Below, in pieces: positions 38,194-47,172 of a stretch of DNA of 64,000 bases. The stretch spans positions 1 through 64,000 of the forward strand of contig DAHXNV010000007.1 in NCBI GenBank assembly GCA_027365225.1, written 5' to 3'. Origin of the DNA: Gammaproteobacteria bacterium (lineage in GTDB: Bacteria; Pseudomonadota; Gammaproteobacteria; Steroidobacterales; Steroidobacteraceae). Each line of letters begins with the position of its first letter. Within the stretch, counting starts at the first letter, position 1. Made by a program: the position numbers and the translations under genes. The notes beneath the pieces are model-generated. The model saw only the letters and a list, made by a program, of their open reading frames with translations. It had not been told where the DNA came from and made no database searches.

Positions 38194-39618
38194 ATGTCCG
38201 CGGATGAGCTGCCGCAACCGGTTGCCGCGCTGTTTCCGGAGCGCGAGGCGCGCGAACGCATCGATGACGGTCTGACGCGTGCGCTTGCGGCTGCCACCGA
38301 GCGGGTGAAGCGCGGTCCGGTCATGCCGGATCTTGATCTGGCGGAGTTCCGCCGGCAGCTCGCGGTGTTCGACTTCGAGCAGCCGCGCACGCTGGAGCCG
38401 GTGATGGAGTGGGTGATTGGCCAGCTCGAGCACGGCACGGTGCACATGACCCATCCGCGCTACTTCGGATTGTTCAACCCCGCACCCACCTTCCCCGCCC
38501 AATGCGCCGACCGGATCGCCGGTTGCTTCAATCCCCAGCTCGCCAGCTCAGGCTCCTCGGCGACGCCGGTCGCCATCGAGGCGCACGTGATCCAGGCGAT
38601 CGCGCGGCGTGCGGGCATGCCGGCCGAATCGGCGGGGCATTTCACCACCGGCGGCTCGGAGGCGAACTTCACCGCCCTGGTCTGCGCGCTGACCCGGGCG
38701 CATCCGTCCTTTGCCAAGGAGGGCGCGCGCGCCTTCCGCGGCCCCATCACGGTGTACACCTCGCGGGAATGCCAACCGGCGTGGCACAAGATCGCGCATC
38801 AGGCGGGGATCGGGCGGGAGGCGCTGCGGCTCGTCGCGACCGATGGCAGTGGTCGAATGGATGCCGGCGCGCTGGCCGAGCGGGTGAGAGAGGACCTGGA
38901 TGCGGGCGATATCCCCGTGCTCATCTGCGCCACGGCGGGCACCACCGGCGCCGGGATGATCGATCCACTGGAGTCCTGCGCGCGCATCGCCGAGGAGCAC
39001 GGGATCTGGTATCACGTCGATGCCGCCTGGGGCGGGGCGGTGATCTGTTCCGAGCGGCTGCGCGGCGCGCTGCAGGGCCTGGAGTTCGCCGACTCGGCGA
39101 CCATCGATGCACACAAGTGGTTTGCGACCACCCTGGGCTGCGGCATGTTCATCACCCGGCACGCCCCGCTGCTGCACGACGCCTTCGGGGTGGGGGCGGA
39201 CTTCATGCCCTCCACCGCCGCCAGCATCGATCCGTATCTGAACACCGTGCAGTGGTCGCGGCGGTTCATGGGCCTGCGCCTGTTCCTGTCCCTGGCCGTG
39301 GCCGGCTGGACGGGCTATGGGGCGCATGTCGAGCGCGCGGTCGAAGTCATCAGTCGCATCCGGGAGCGCCTGCAGAGCCTGGGCTGGTCGGCCGTGAACG
39401 ATTCAAGGCTGGCGGTGCTGTGCGTCGTGCCGCCGACCGGCTCGCCGCCGGTCCGCGAGATCGTCAAGCGCCTGCTGGCATCGGGACGCGCATGGGCGGC
39501 GGTCGCGCAGTTCGAGGGGCACGAGGTGCTGCGGATTTGCGCAACGCATGGTGAGACGACGAGGGAGGACGTTGACGAACTTGTAGCCGCGCTGCAGGCG
39601 GCACGCGCGCAGGGGTGA
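38194..39618 (+). CDS. PLP-dependent amino-acid decarboxylase (AADC/glutamate decarboxylase family)
   Basis: Group II decarboxylase, 474 residues. Visible: HPRYFGLFNPAPTFP, GHFTTGGSEANFTAL, CATAGTTGAGMIDPLE, the aspartate pocket VDAAWGGA and PLP lysine in IDAHKWFATTLGCG. The substrate could be an aromatic or acidic amino acid; family membership does not decide. Starts 15 bases after the previous gene and closes the five-gene cluster. A product amine could be the nucleophile that accepts the ACP-bound acyl group, but that is inference. Confidence 0.88.
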   Translation: MSADELPQPVAALFPEREARERIDDGLTRALAAATERVKRGPVMPDLDLAEFRRQLAVFDFEQPRTLEPVMEWVIGQLEHGTVHMTHPRYFGLFNPAPTFPAQCADRIAGCFNPQLASSGSSATPVAIEAHVIQAIARRAGMPAESAGHFTTGGSEANFTALVCALTRAHPSFAKEGARAFRGPITVYTSRECQPAWHKIAHQAGIGREALRLVATDGSGRMDAGALAERVREDLDAGDIPVLICATAGTTGAGMIDPLESCARIAEEHGIWYHVDAAWGGAVICSERLRGALQGLEFADSATIDAHKWFATTLGCGMFITRHAPLLHDAFGVGADFMPSTAASIDPYLNTVQWSRRFMGLRLFLSLAVAGWTGYGAHVERAVEVISRIRERLQSLGWSAVNDSRLAVLCVVPPTGSPPVREIVKRLLASGRAWAAVAQFEGHEVLRICATHGETTREDVDELVAALQAARAQG

Positions 39619-39788
39619 CGCGCTGAATCTCCGGTCACGGGTCGCGTCGGCCATCAACCGGACTGTTCTGGGTGATCTGCTGGTGCGGGCCGCAGAGCGG
39701 CGCACGACGCCGAGGGCGTTGAGGTTGCCTCCGACCGCCACACTGGGGCTTTCCGGTGCATGCAGGTTGAGTGCAGCGCTGCGGATGG

Positions 39789-41060
39789 TCAGCGGCGGCG
39801 GCTCGTTTGGCCGGGTGTCTCATCACCGATTACGAAGCGCTCGAAGCGCTGCACGACCTGCGCCATGTCGAAGGTTCGATCGACATACGCCTTGCCGCGC
39901 AGGCCCACTTCACGGGCATACTGCGGGTCGCGCAGCAGCGCGCGGGTGTGCGCGCGCAACTCCTCGTCGCTGCGGCCCACCAGGATCTCCTCGCCCTCGC
40001 GGGCACCGACGCTGTTGAGGCAAATTTCCGTGGTGACCACGGGCTTGCCGGCATGCATAGCTTCGAGGATCTTGTTCTGCAGTCCGGCGCCCCCGATCAT
40101 CGGGTAGACGAATATCCCGACATTGGCGATGTGCGGCCAGATGGATTCCACCGTGCCGGTGACCTCCACGTCCGTGCTCGCCAGTGCCCGGATTTTCCGC
40201 ACCGGATCGCGGCCGATGATGGCCAGCTTCAACGCGGTGAATTCGCGTTTCAGCGGCGTGAACACGTCGTGGTGCAGCCGCAGCGCGCCGTCGATATTCG
40301 GCCCGTACGCCATGTGACCGAGGAATCCGATCGACAGCGTGGCCGGGTGCGCGGGGGAGGGCGGAGGCGCGCCGGCGAGGTAGATGCCGTTCGGGATGAC
40401 CTCGGGCGAAGGGCCCGCGCCGTTGGTCGAGGCGGCCGCGTCCGGTGCGGAGATGTAGGCGGCCGCATCGACCCCCGCGAGGAGACTGCGCTCCCACCGG
40501 CGGGTCTTCCACAGGTCGAATACGTTCCAGGCATTGCGGATTCCGCCCGGGGGCGGCTCGCGCAGGTGATGCAGATAGGGCGAGTCGATGCTGTCGTACA
40601 CCGTGCGCGCGCCCTGGAGCTGCGGCTTGAGCCGCTCGAGCAGGTGGCGGTACTCGTGCATGACCCACAGGACGGCATCGTAGCGCCGGTCGGCGATGAA
40701 TTCGCCGAGGTCGCGCAAAGCGAAGTCCGAGTGGTATCGCGCGAACCGGTACGGGCAACCAAAGGGCGAAATTGCCTCTGATATGGTGACGATCCGGTCG
40801 GCAATCGCCGGCGGCCCCATGTTCTTTTGCTGGACCGACACCTTGCGCAGGGCCTGGAGCAGCGGATCATCGGGCACCGTCCTGCGTGGCTCGCCGTGCA
40901 CGTACAGATCGATGTCGTGCCGCTGCGCCAGCGCCTCGATCAACGGATAGTAGCGGATCGAGATGCCATTGTGCCGCGCCGGCCAGGGCGCCACCGGTAG
41001 CACCAGCAAGATCGATCTGCGCGGCGTGCGCCTGTCGAGTTGAGCCGGGTCGGTGCTCAC
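39789..41060 (-). CDS. GT4 glycosyltransferase, PEP-CTERM/exopolysaccharide type
   Basis: About 423 residues, GT-B fold. Strong similarity in layout to the TIGR03087-like sugar transferases found beside EpsB: the opening ILLVLPVAPWPARHNGISIR, then TVYDSIDSPYLHHLREPP, SIGFLGHMAYGPNIDGALRL and GAGLQNKILEAMHAGKPVVT. It likely adds a sugar to the polyprenyl-linked repeat unit. No ATG start: GTG at 41060 best fits the family, TTG at 41123 is an alternative. Upstream on the same strand lies another GT4 gene, 169 bp away. Confidence 0.87.
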   Translation of the reverse strand: MSTDPAQLDRRTPRRSILLVLPVAPWPARHNGISIRYYPLIEALAQRHDIDLYVHGEPRRTVPDDPLLQALRKVSVQQKNMGPPAIADRIVTISEAISPFGCPYRFARYHSDFALRDLGEFIADRRYDAVLWVMHEYRHLLERLKPQLQGARTVYDSIDSPYLHHLREPPPGGIRNAWNVFDLWKTRRWERSLLAGVDAAAYISAPDAAASTNGAGPSPEVIPNGIYLAGAPPPSPAHPATLSIGFLGHMAYGPNIDGALRLHHDVFTPLKREFTALKLAIIGRDPVRKIRALASTDVEVTGTVESIWPHIANVGIFVYPMIGGAGLQNKILEAMHAGKPVVTTEICLNSVGAREGEEILVGRSDEELRAHTRALLRDPQYAREVGLRGKAYVDRTFDMAQVVQRFERFVIGDETPGQTSRRR

Positions 41061-41229
41061 AGGGGCAGCCCGTCGAGGTACGAGGAGTTCCTCACGCCGA
41101 GCTGCGAGCCCTCGGCACGACAACCACAGGCGCTGCTGCCTGCTGCGGTGAAGGCGGTCCGGTAAAGCGTGGTTGCGCAGGACGATCGGCGCTGCGCCGG
41201 AATGCTCATATCGTATGGCGGAGCGCCGC

Positions 41230-42417
41230 TCATGCCTTCACCGCGGCGACGTGTGCCAGCAGCTGCGCATTGATACTGCGGATATCATAGTGATCGATTA
41301 CGAACTGGCGCCCGGTCTGACTGAGCGTGCGCAGCGTCGCGCTGTCGTCGGTCATCATGGAGCTGAGGCGCGCCAGCAGTTCGTCCTGGGATCCCGGCGT
41401 GTACAGGTACGGGTGGAATATCGTCGGCAGCGATTCACGGATCCCGCCGATATCCGAGGCAATGACGCTAGCGCCCATCAGCATGGCCTCCTGCATGACG
41501 GTGGCCTGGGTATCTTTGAAGTTGCTACCCGGCACGGGCAGACTGGAGAAGATGAGGACATCGACCATGGCCAGGTGAGCGATCATGGCTTGGTAAGATT
41601 CGATGAACCCCGCGAATGTCACGTGCTCGCCCAAGGCCAACTGCGCGGCGAGCGCCTTCAGGGCGGTGAGCTCGGGCCCGCCCCCGATCAGGGTGAGATG
41701 AAAATCCTGACGTTGCTTGCGCAGCTCGGCGAACGCGTGCAGCACAACATCAAAGCCCTTCTCGCGGGCCATCCGGCCGAGACACACGAACCGCCAGCAA
41801 TTGTCGGGCAGGTACGTGCGGTTTGGCGGCGGCGCGAAGCGCTCGAGCGGAAAGCCGACCGGGATGCGCACGGTGCGCTCGGGCGCGGCGCCCCGCGCAA
41901 TCACCTCGTCGACGGAGGCCTGAGTATTCGAGAACACGATGTGCGCTCGTCGCAGTGCGCGGACGGACTCCTCGGGCGGAATCTGCCGCACGCCGGGAAT
42001 CTCCCCGCCATGGTAGTAGATCGCCAGCGTCGTGTGGGGTGCCGCCAGCCGCAGGTAGGAGAAGTGCACGGCGGTGGCGAGATTGTGCACGAAGTACACA
42101 TCCGGCGGATCCGCCGGCAGCTGCGCGTCGGTGGCCAGGCGCTTGGCGATCGCCAGCGGTTGTCGCTCGGAGCGCATGACCCGCCAGCTGCGTGCGGGGT
42201 TTCGCGCCAGCCGCCAGAGGATCGTGCCGAGCAGTCGCAGCGGCGCCTGCCGCAGGGTGCGGATGAAGGAAATCGGAAATTCCGACGTGCCGCCCGGGAT
42301 CTGCCCCAGCGAGTAAATGCGCAACACATGGCCCTGGCGGCGCCACTCGGAGAGCTGCGACTCGAAGTAGGGCTTGGAGGGATGCGGATAGACGTCGAAG
42401 AATACGTCGATTCTCAT
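41230..42417 (-). CDS. GT4 glycosyltransferase
   Basis: A 395-residue GT-B transferase. The N-terminal acceptor domain starts RIDVFFDVYPHPSKPYFESQ; the C-terminal donor domain has RFVCLGRMAREKGFDVVLHA, LTLIGGGPELTALKA, VTFAGFIESYQAM and the E-x7-E region TVMQEAMLMGASVIASDIGG. Likely part of exopolysaccharide assembly with the neighbouring GT and EpsB genes. ATG 42417 fits the strand start best; ATG 42465 would add 16 residues. Confidence 0.88.
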   Translation of the reverse strand: MRIDVFFDVYPHPSKPYFESQLSEWRRQGHVLRIYSLGQIPGGTSEFPISFIRTLRQAPLRLLGTILWRLARNPARSWRVMRSERQPLAIAKRLATDAQLPADPPDVYFVHNLATAVHFSYLRLAAPHTTLAIYYHGGEIPGVRQIPPEESVRALRRAHIVFSNTQASVDEVIARGAAPERTVRIPVGFPLERFAPPPNRTYLPDNCWRFVCLGRMAREKGFDVVLHAFAELRKQRQDFHLTLIGGGPELTALKALAAQLALGEHVTFAGFIESYQAMIAHLAMVDVLIFSSLPVPGSNFKDTQATVMQEAMLMGASVIASDIGGIRESLPTIFHPYLYTPGSQDELLARLSSMMTDDSATLRTLSQTGRQFVIDHYDIRSINAQLLAHVAAVKA

Positions 42418-42517
42418 CGCTGTTCCGGTGTGCTCGGTGCCGTGGGTGATTGCAGTAGAGGTCATCGTCCGTTGCGCCGGTGGCAGCGAGGATTTCTGGA
42501 GCTGATTTCGTCCGTGA

Positions 42518-42892
42518 GTAGCATACCGGATTGAGCGGCGCGCGCCCGGAGTCGCCGTTCCGCCAATCGGCGGGTGGAGGTATGAGTCGAGCTCCGGCGC
42601 CTTCGGCGCTCGCAACGAAGAGGCTCGCTGGAGCCAAATTCCGAACCGGCGCGGTGGCACGGGCAACGCCGGCTGGAGCTGGAATTGGAATCGACACGAT
42701 CAGGAAGGCTGGGGCGCCGAGGGATGGAAGTTCGGCCAGAATGGCGGTCCGGGCGGCCAGACCCGTGACGAGAACCGTAATGGCTGGAACTTCGGCCAGT
42801 ACCCGCACTGGAATCATTGCGCGGCTCGCTCCCCGAGCCGGGCTCCCCGGCGCTGTTCAGTGCCGCGCCGGGGCGGCTGGGTGCGGCCGTGA
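42518..42892 (+). other. Trp/Asn/Gly-rich open frame without a start codon
   Basis: From the TGA at 42515 to the TGA at 42890-42892 one plus frame stays open and, unlike the Ala/Arg-rich frames around it, encodes a patterned low-complexity product. It contains GGTGNAGWSWNWNRHDQEGW followed by an imperfect repeat, GWKFGQNGG and GWNFGQYPHWN. No ATG, GTG or TTG occurs before the end, so it is a fragment, a frameshifted gene or a coincidence. A terminator-like hairpin on the same strand follows at 42971. Confidence 0.3.
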
Positions 42893-42970
42893 TCGCCCGC
42901 CGGCGCTCCCGCACGTAGCCCGCGTTCACACACCCGCGCGCGATCCGGCTAAACTTCGATCCCGACTGTG

Positions 42971-43003
42971 ATCCTGCGCATGGCGCAGGCGCAGGATTAT
43001 TTT
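42971..43003 (+). terminator. hairpin terminator upstream of the EpsB-like gene
   Basis: Perfect 9-bp stem ATCCTGCGC / GCGCAGGAT with a 9-base loop, followed by TATTTTA. This would end plus-strand transcription coming from the Trp/Asn-rich frame at 42518-42892, or attenuate transcription entering the EpsB-like gene 104 bases downstream. Confidence 0.55.
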
Positions 43004-43106
43004 ACATTGGCCTCTGCCATCGGCTCGCTGAGCCGCGGGGGTTCCGTCGACTCTGATCGGTTGCGGGACAGCGGCACGTATTCGTCTTTCCGGGACTGCA
43101 AACGCC

Positions 43107-44510
43107 TTGCGCATCCGGCTGTTTGGACATTATGTTTACCTAGCGGTCGCGCTGCTGTTCGCGGCGGAGGCGATCATGTTCTTCGCCGCCGTCTATGCGG
43201 CGGTGCTGGTGCGTTTTCACGGCTCGCTCGGGAGCATTCCCGATGCGCCCGATCTGGTCGGCGCGCTCTGGCCGCGGGCGCTGCTGTTCAGCCTGATCAT
43301 GCTGCTGAGCCTGCTGTCCTTCGGGCTGTACAGCGCCCGGCAGCGGGCCCGGCTGACCGGGCTCGCCGCGCGGCTGATCCTGGCGGTGCTGATGGCCTTC
43401 GGGGTGGCCTCGGCGCTGTTTTATCTGGTCCCCTACCTCTGGATCGGCCGCGGCGTGGTGGGACTGGCGACCGTGGGGGCGCTGCTGGGGATGGTGGTAT
43501 CCCGCTCGATCTTCTCCCGGGTCGTCGATGAGGACGTCCTGAAGCGTCGTGTGCTGGTGTACGGCGCAGGCAAATCCGCCGCGGCCATTGCCGGGATCCG
43601 CCGCCGCGCGGATCGCCGGGGGTTTCTCGTGGTGGGCTATGTGCCGGCCGCCGGCGAGCAGCGGCAGGTCGCGGACGGGCTGCTCGATCCGAGAGTGGGT
43701 TTGGCGCACCTGTGCTCACGTCTCGAGGTGAGCGAAGTGGTGGTGGCCATGGATGATCGCCGGCGCGGCTTTCCGATCGCCGAGCTGCTGCAGTGTCGTC
43801 TGGCCGGTGTGGATGTCACCGAGCAGCTGACGTTCCTCGAGCGCGAGACCGGTCGGGTCCGCATCGACATCCTGAACCCGGCCTGGATGATCTTCGGGGA
43901 GGGGTTTAGGCGCGACCCGATCCGGCTGCTGACCAGCCGGACGCTGGATCTGGCCGCGGGGCTGATCGTCATCACGCTCGCCTCGCCCTTCATGCTGTGT
44001 GCGGCGCTCGCCATCAAGCTGGAGGAGGGCTGGTGCGCGCCGGTGCTCTACCGTCAGCGGCGGGTGGGACTGCTCGGGCACCCCTTCTGGCTGTTGAAAT
44101 TCCGCAGCATGCGCGTGGATGCGGAGGAGGATGGGCAGGCGCAGTGGGCGACCAAGAACGATCCGCGGGTGACTCGTGTGGGGGCGCTGATGCGCAAGAC
44201 GCGCATCGACGAGCTGCCGCAGCTGCTGAACGTGCTGCTCGGGCAGATGAGCCTGGTGGGCCCGCGCCCGGAGCGGCCGGAGTTCGTCGCGGACCTCGCC
44301 GAGCGCATCCCGTACTATCACGAGCGCCACTCGGTCAAGCCCGGCATCACCGGCTGGGCGCAGCTGTGCTATCCGTACGGATCCTCCGAGCAGGATTCGC
44401 TCGAGAAGCTGCAGTACGATCTGTATTACGTGAAGAACAACACGCTGCTGTTCGATCTGACGATCCTGCTGCAGACCGCCGAGGTGGTCTTTCTCGGCAA
44501 GGGGCGCTGA
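43107..44510 (+). CDS. EpsB-type polyprenyl-phosphate sugar phosphotransferase
   Basis: Initiating transferase of exopolysaccharide synthesis, 467 residues, moving a hexose-1-phosphate onto undecaprenyl phosphate. Four to five N-terminal membrane helices, a Rossmann-like middle ([19 protein letters not shown]), a further helix ([20 protein letters not shown]) and the catalytic domain with [43 protein letters not shown] and PGITGWAQ. It matches the PEP-CTERM-associated EpsB subgroup. The start codon is TTG at 43107, immediately before [11 protein letters not shown] as expected in the family. No PEP-CTERM sorting genes are in the window. Confidence 0.92.
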   Translation: MRIRLFGHYVYLAVALLFAAEAIMFFAAVYAAVLVRFHGSLGSIPDAPDLVGALWPRALLFSLIMLLSLLSFGLYSARQRARLTGLAARLILAVLMAFGVASALFYLVPYLWIGRGVVGLATVGALLGMVVSRSIFSRVVDEDVLKRRVLVYGAGKSAAAIAGIRRRADRRGFLVVGYVPAAGEQRQVADGLLDPRVGLAHLCSRLEVSEVVVAMDDRRRGFPIAELLQCRLAGVDVTEQLTFLERETGRVRIDILNPAWMIFGEGFRRDPIRLLTSRTLDLAAGLIVITLASPFMLCAALAIKLEEGWCAPVLYRQRRVGLLGHPFWLLKFRSMRVDAEEDGQAQWATKNDPRVTRVGALMRKTRIDELPQLLNVLLGQMSLVGPRPERPEFVADLAERIPYYHERHSVKPGITGWAQLCYPYGSSEQDSLEKLQYDLYYVKNNTLLFDLTILLQTAEVVFLGKGR

Positions 44511-44525
44511 GCGCCATCGAGGAGG

Positions 44526-44954
44526 TCAGTCCTGTGCCGGCGCGGCGCCGGGGCGCGATTCGAGCCGTCGCCAGAATCCGCCGGGTTTCAGGATCGGGAT
44601 GCCGCGGAACGTATCGAGCTCGAGAAGGTCTTTGTCGACCGTGATCAGTACCTCGGCGCGGCCGGCTACCGCCGTGCCGAGCACCGGCAAATCATCGGCG
44701 TCGCGGCAAGCTCCCGGCGCGATCTCGGTCGGCTCTACGAGCCCGGCGGCGGCGATCACGCTGTGCCGGACCGCGGCGATGTCATCCGCGGGATAGTTGA
44801 ATTTCCCCCGCAGCTTGCGACACAGCTCCGCCACGATGAACCGGGAGATCACCCACTCGTGGTCATTCAGGACATCCTCGAGCACGCTGGCGCACGCTCC
44901 GGCTCGGCTGATGTAAGCGGCCACCAGCACCGAGGAATCCAACACCGCTCTCAC
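44526..44954 (-). CDS. PIN-domain toxin
   Basis: Putative ribonuclease toxin, 142 residues, of the COG1569 PIN group. Acidic active-site residues are visible in AVLDSSVLVAAY (Asp6), FIVAELCRKL (Glu), DADDLPVLGTA (Asp pair) and the terminal VDKDLLEL. It overlaps the upstream antitoxin by 4 bp (ATGA), the usual coupling in type II modules. Convergent with the EpsB-like gene at 15 bp. Confidence 0.88.
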   Translation of the reverse strand: MRAVLDSSVLVAAYISRAGACASVLEDVLNDHEWVISRFIVAELCRKLRGKFNYPADDIAAVRHSVIAAAGLVEPTEIAPGACRDADDLPVLGTAVAGRAEVLITVDKDLLELDTFRGIPILKPGGFWRRLESRPGAAPAQD

Positions 44955-45172
44955 GGCTCGCCGAGCTTGCGGAACACGTCCTCGTCGGTGTGAATGTCCT
45001 GGGCCTGGGCTCGCGGGACGAGCCGCGCGCGCAGGCGATGAAACCTCATGACCCGCAAATAACGCTGCAGCGCCTCGCGGGCGAGGTCGCTCTTGGACAG
45101 ATGGCTGGCAGCGCTCTCCTGTTCGAGCGCCCGGTCGAGCTCATCCGGGATGCGCAGCGTCAGTGTTGCCAT
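44951..45172 (-). CDS. ribbon-helix-helix antitoxin
   Basis: A 73-residue antitoxin. N-terminal ribbon-helix-helix (ATLTLRIPDELDRALEQES, then LSKSDLAREALQRYL) binds DNA; the C-terminal part (RARLVPRAQAQDIHTDEDVF) would bind the PIN toxin. ATG 45172 is chosen; it lies inside a perfect inverted repeat that is the likely autorepression operator. A further in-frame start at 45208 would place the operator inside the coding sequence. Confidence 0.87.
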   Translation of the reverse strand: MATLTLRIPDELDRALEQESAASHLSKSDLAREALQRYLRVMRFHRLRARLVPRAQAQDIHTDEDVFRKLGEP

Positions 45173-45193
45173 GTATTGCAATGTAATACATGG
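45169..45193. promoter_or_regulatory. operator of the RHH/PIN toxin-antitoxin operon
   Basis: CCATGTATT-GCAATGT-AATACATGG: perfect 9-bp arms around a 7-base centre. The ATG of the antitoxin (45172-45170, minus strand) is part of one arm, so a bound RHH protein would block both transcription and start-codon access. Confidence 0.75.
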
Positions 45194-45299
45194 GGGTTCG
45201 AGGCGCAAGCGCGCGGCACCCTCCGCGTGCAGCCTGCGGTGCTCGTTCCCGGCAAGGGGTGCTGCGGCATCAATCCCGGCTCGATCGCCGGGGGGGGCG

Positions 45300-45491
45300 C
45301 TATTTCTTGGTGTTCCCGTCGTCTCCGCTCACGGGTCTGGGTTTGACCCGGGTGCGCCAGACTTCGTACGGATCCCACGCATAGACCCGGCTCACGGCCC
45401 GCAGCTGACGTATCTTCGCCGTCGGCGACGGATCGGCGCCAGAGGGATCCTGCGGCTCGGGAGCATCGTGCGCAGTGCGTTCAGGCTTCAT
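45300..45491 (-). CDS. small hypothetical protein
   Basis: A 63-residue frame with ATG at 45491 and a GAGG about 12 bases upstream. The product is basic with a patterned middle, LRAVSRVYAWDPYEVWRTRV, which looks more protein-like than flanking frames. No known domain, signal or membrane segment. It stands alone between the toxin-antitoxin pair and glrR. Confidence 0.4.
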   Translation of the reverse strand: MKPERTAHDAPEPQDPSGADPSPTAKIRQLRAVSRVYAWDPYEVWRTRVKPRPVSGDDGNTKK

Positions 45492-45774
45492 GTCGGTCTA
45501 ATACCTCAAATCTTCTCAAAGGCGCTTCGTGCGCCGGTCCTTACGCGTACGCGACATCGTGTCGCGCCGACCGGACTGAGAAGTGTAGTCGATTGAAGAG
45601 AGCTTAGGGTACCCCCATGACCGAGGCGTGACAGCTTAGCGCTTGGGGGCGCCTCGCGAGTGGCGCGCTCGAGCTTTGGGTGGGGCTTGCGCGGCACGAT
45701 GTCGCAAAATCGTGACGCAGATCACACTTTGGGCGGCGGCGCGGGCCCCGGCGAGGGGCCCGCCGGGGGCCGGA

Positions 45775-47172
45775 TCAATATTTCTGCTTGAACTCGTCGG
45801 CGGTGAGCTGGTGCCGGGAGAGCAGCTTGTAGAAGTCCGTGCGGTTGCGCTTGGCCAGGCGCGCCGCCTGCGTCACGTTGCCGCCGGTGATCTGCAGGAT
45901 CTGCGAGAGGTAGCTGCGCGTGAACTCATCGCGCGCCTCGTCGAAGGACGGCAGATGTCCCGAGGTGCCGCCGAGGGACTGCTGGACCAGCTCCACCGGG
46001 ATGATGGGCGTCTGGGAGAGCGCCACGTTCTGGCGCACCACGTTCTGCAGCTGGCGGATGTTGCCCGGCCAGTCGGCCGTGGCGAGCAGCTCCACCGCCT
46101 CGGGGGCGTAGATCTTGCGCGCGCCGCTCTCCTTGGCGATCTGCGCCAGGAAGTGCGCCACCAGCAGCGGTATGTCCTCGCGCCTGCGGTTGAGCGCGGG
46201 CATCTCGATATGCACCACGTTCAGCCGGTAGTACAGGTCCTCGCGAAACTGTCCGTCGGCGAGCAGCTGGTGCAGGTCGCGGTGCGTGGCGGAGATCACC
46301 CGGACATTCACCGGCAGCGCCTCGGTGCCCCCGACGGGGCGGATGAGGCCCTCCTGCAGAACCCGCAGCAGCTTCACCTGCAGCCGGATCGGCATGTCGC
46401 CGATCTCATCGAGCATCAGGCTGCCGCCATCGGCGGCCATGAACAGGCCGCGATGCTGGCTGGTCGCGCCGGTGAAGGCGCCTTTCTCGTGGCCGAACAG
46501 CTCGGACTCGAGCAGGTTCTCGGCCATGGCCCCGCAGTTGATGGCGACGAACGGCTTGTTGCGCCGCGGGCTGGCCAGATGAATCGCCTTGGCGAGCAGC
46601 TCCTTGCCCGTGCCGCTCTCCCCGGTGATCAGCACGCGCGCGTCGGTGCCCGCCACCATCTGCGCCTGGGCGAGCTTCTCTTCCATGACGGCGCTGCGGG
46701 TGATGATCTCGGCGCGCCAGTTCTCGTCCGAGGCGCCGAAGCCGGAGATGCGCAGCGCCTTTTGCACCTGATCGAGCAGCTCCTGCTTGTCGATCGGCTT
46801 GGTGAGAAAGCCGAATGCGCCCATCTGGGTGGCCTGCACCGCATCGGGGATGGTGCCGTGGGCCGTGAGCATGATGACCTTCAGCCCCGGCCAGCGCACC
46901 TGCAGCTCCTTCAGCAGGCCGATGCCGTCGATCGGCTCCATGCGCAGGTCCGTGATCACCAGGTCCGGACGGAAGCGCCCCGCGGCGCTCAGGGCCTGCG
47001 GGCCGCCCTCCACGGCCTCCACCTCGTAGTTCTCGGCGCGCAGCCGGATGGTCAGCAGCCGCAGCAGCCCCGGATCGTCATCGACGACGAGGATGCGCGG
47101 CTTGTGACGGACGGCATTGGTCGGGATTTTGGGGCGCTCCGCGGCGGGCACGAGTTGCGAGAGCATGTTCAC
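45775..47172 (-). CDS. glrR: sigma54-dependent response regulator GlrR
   Basis: NtrC-type regulator, 465 residues: receiver domain with acidic pocket ILVVDDDPG and phospho-acceptor in LVITDLRM; AAA+ domain with Walker A GESGTGKE, the sigma54 contact loop GAFTGA and Walker B GGSLMLDEIGDMP; C-terminal Fis-type helix-turn-helix (ITGGNVTQAARLAKRNRTDF). GlrR is phosphorylated by GlrK and activates sigma54 promoters, such as that of glmY in enterics. Overlaps the QseG-like gene by 4 bp. Confidence 0.94.
   Translation of the reverse strand: MNMLSQLVPAAERPKIPTNAVRHKPRILVVDDDPGLLRLLTIRLRAENYEVEAVEGGPQALSAAGRFRPDLVITDLRMEPIDGIGLLKELQVRWPGLKVIMLTAHGTIPDAVQATQMGAFGFLTKPIDKQELLDQVQKALRISGFGASDENWRAEIITRSAVMEEKLAQAQMVAGTDARVLITGESGTGKELLAKAIHLASPRRNKPFVAINCGAMAENLLESELFGHEKGAFTGATSQHRGLFMAADGGSLMLDEIGDMPIRLQVKLLRVLQEGLIRPVGGTEALPVNVRVISATHRDLHQLLADGQFREDLYYRLNVVHIEMPALNRRREDIPLLVAHFLAQIAKESGARKIYAPEAVELLATADWPGNIRQLQNVVRQNVALSQTPIIPVELVQQSLGGTSGHLPSFDEARDEFTRSYLSQILQITGGNVTQAARLAKRNRTDFYKLLSRHQLTADEFKQKY

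Noticed and set aside
36856-38502. 548-codon frame antisense to the PLP enzyme genes
   Set aside because: Covers two well-conserved plus-strand genes and has no motif of its own.
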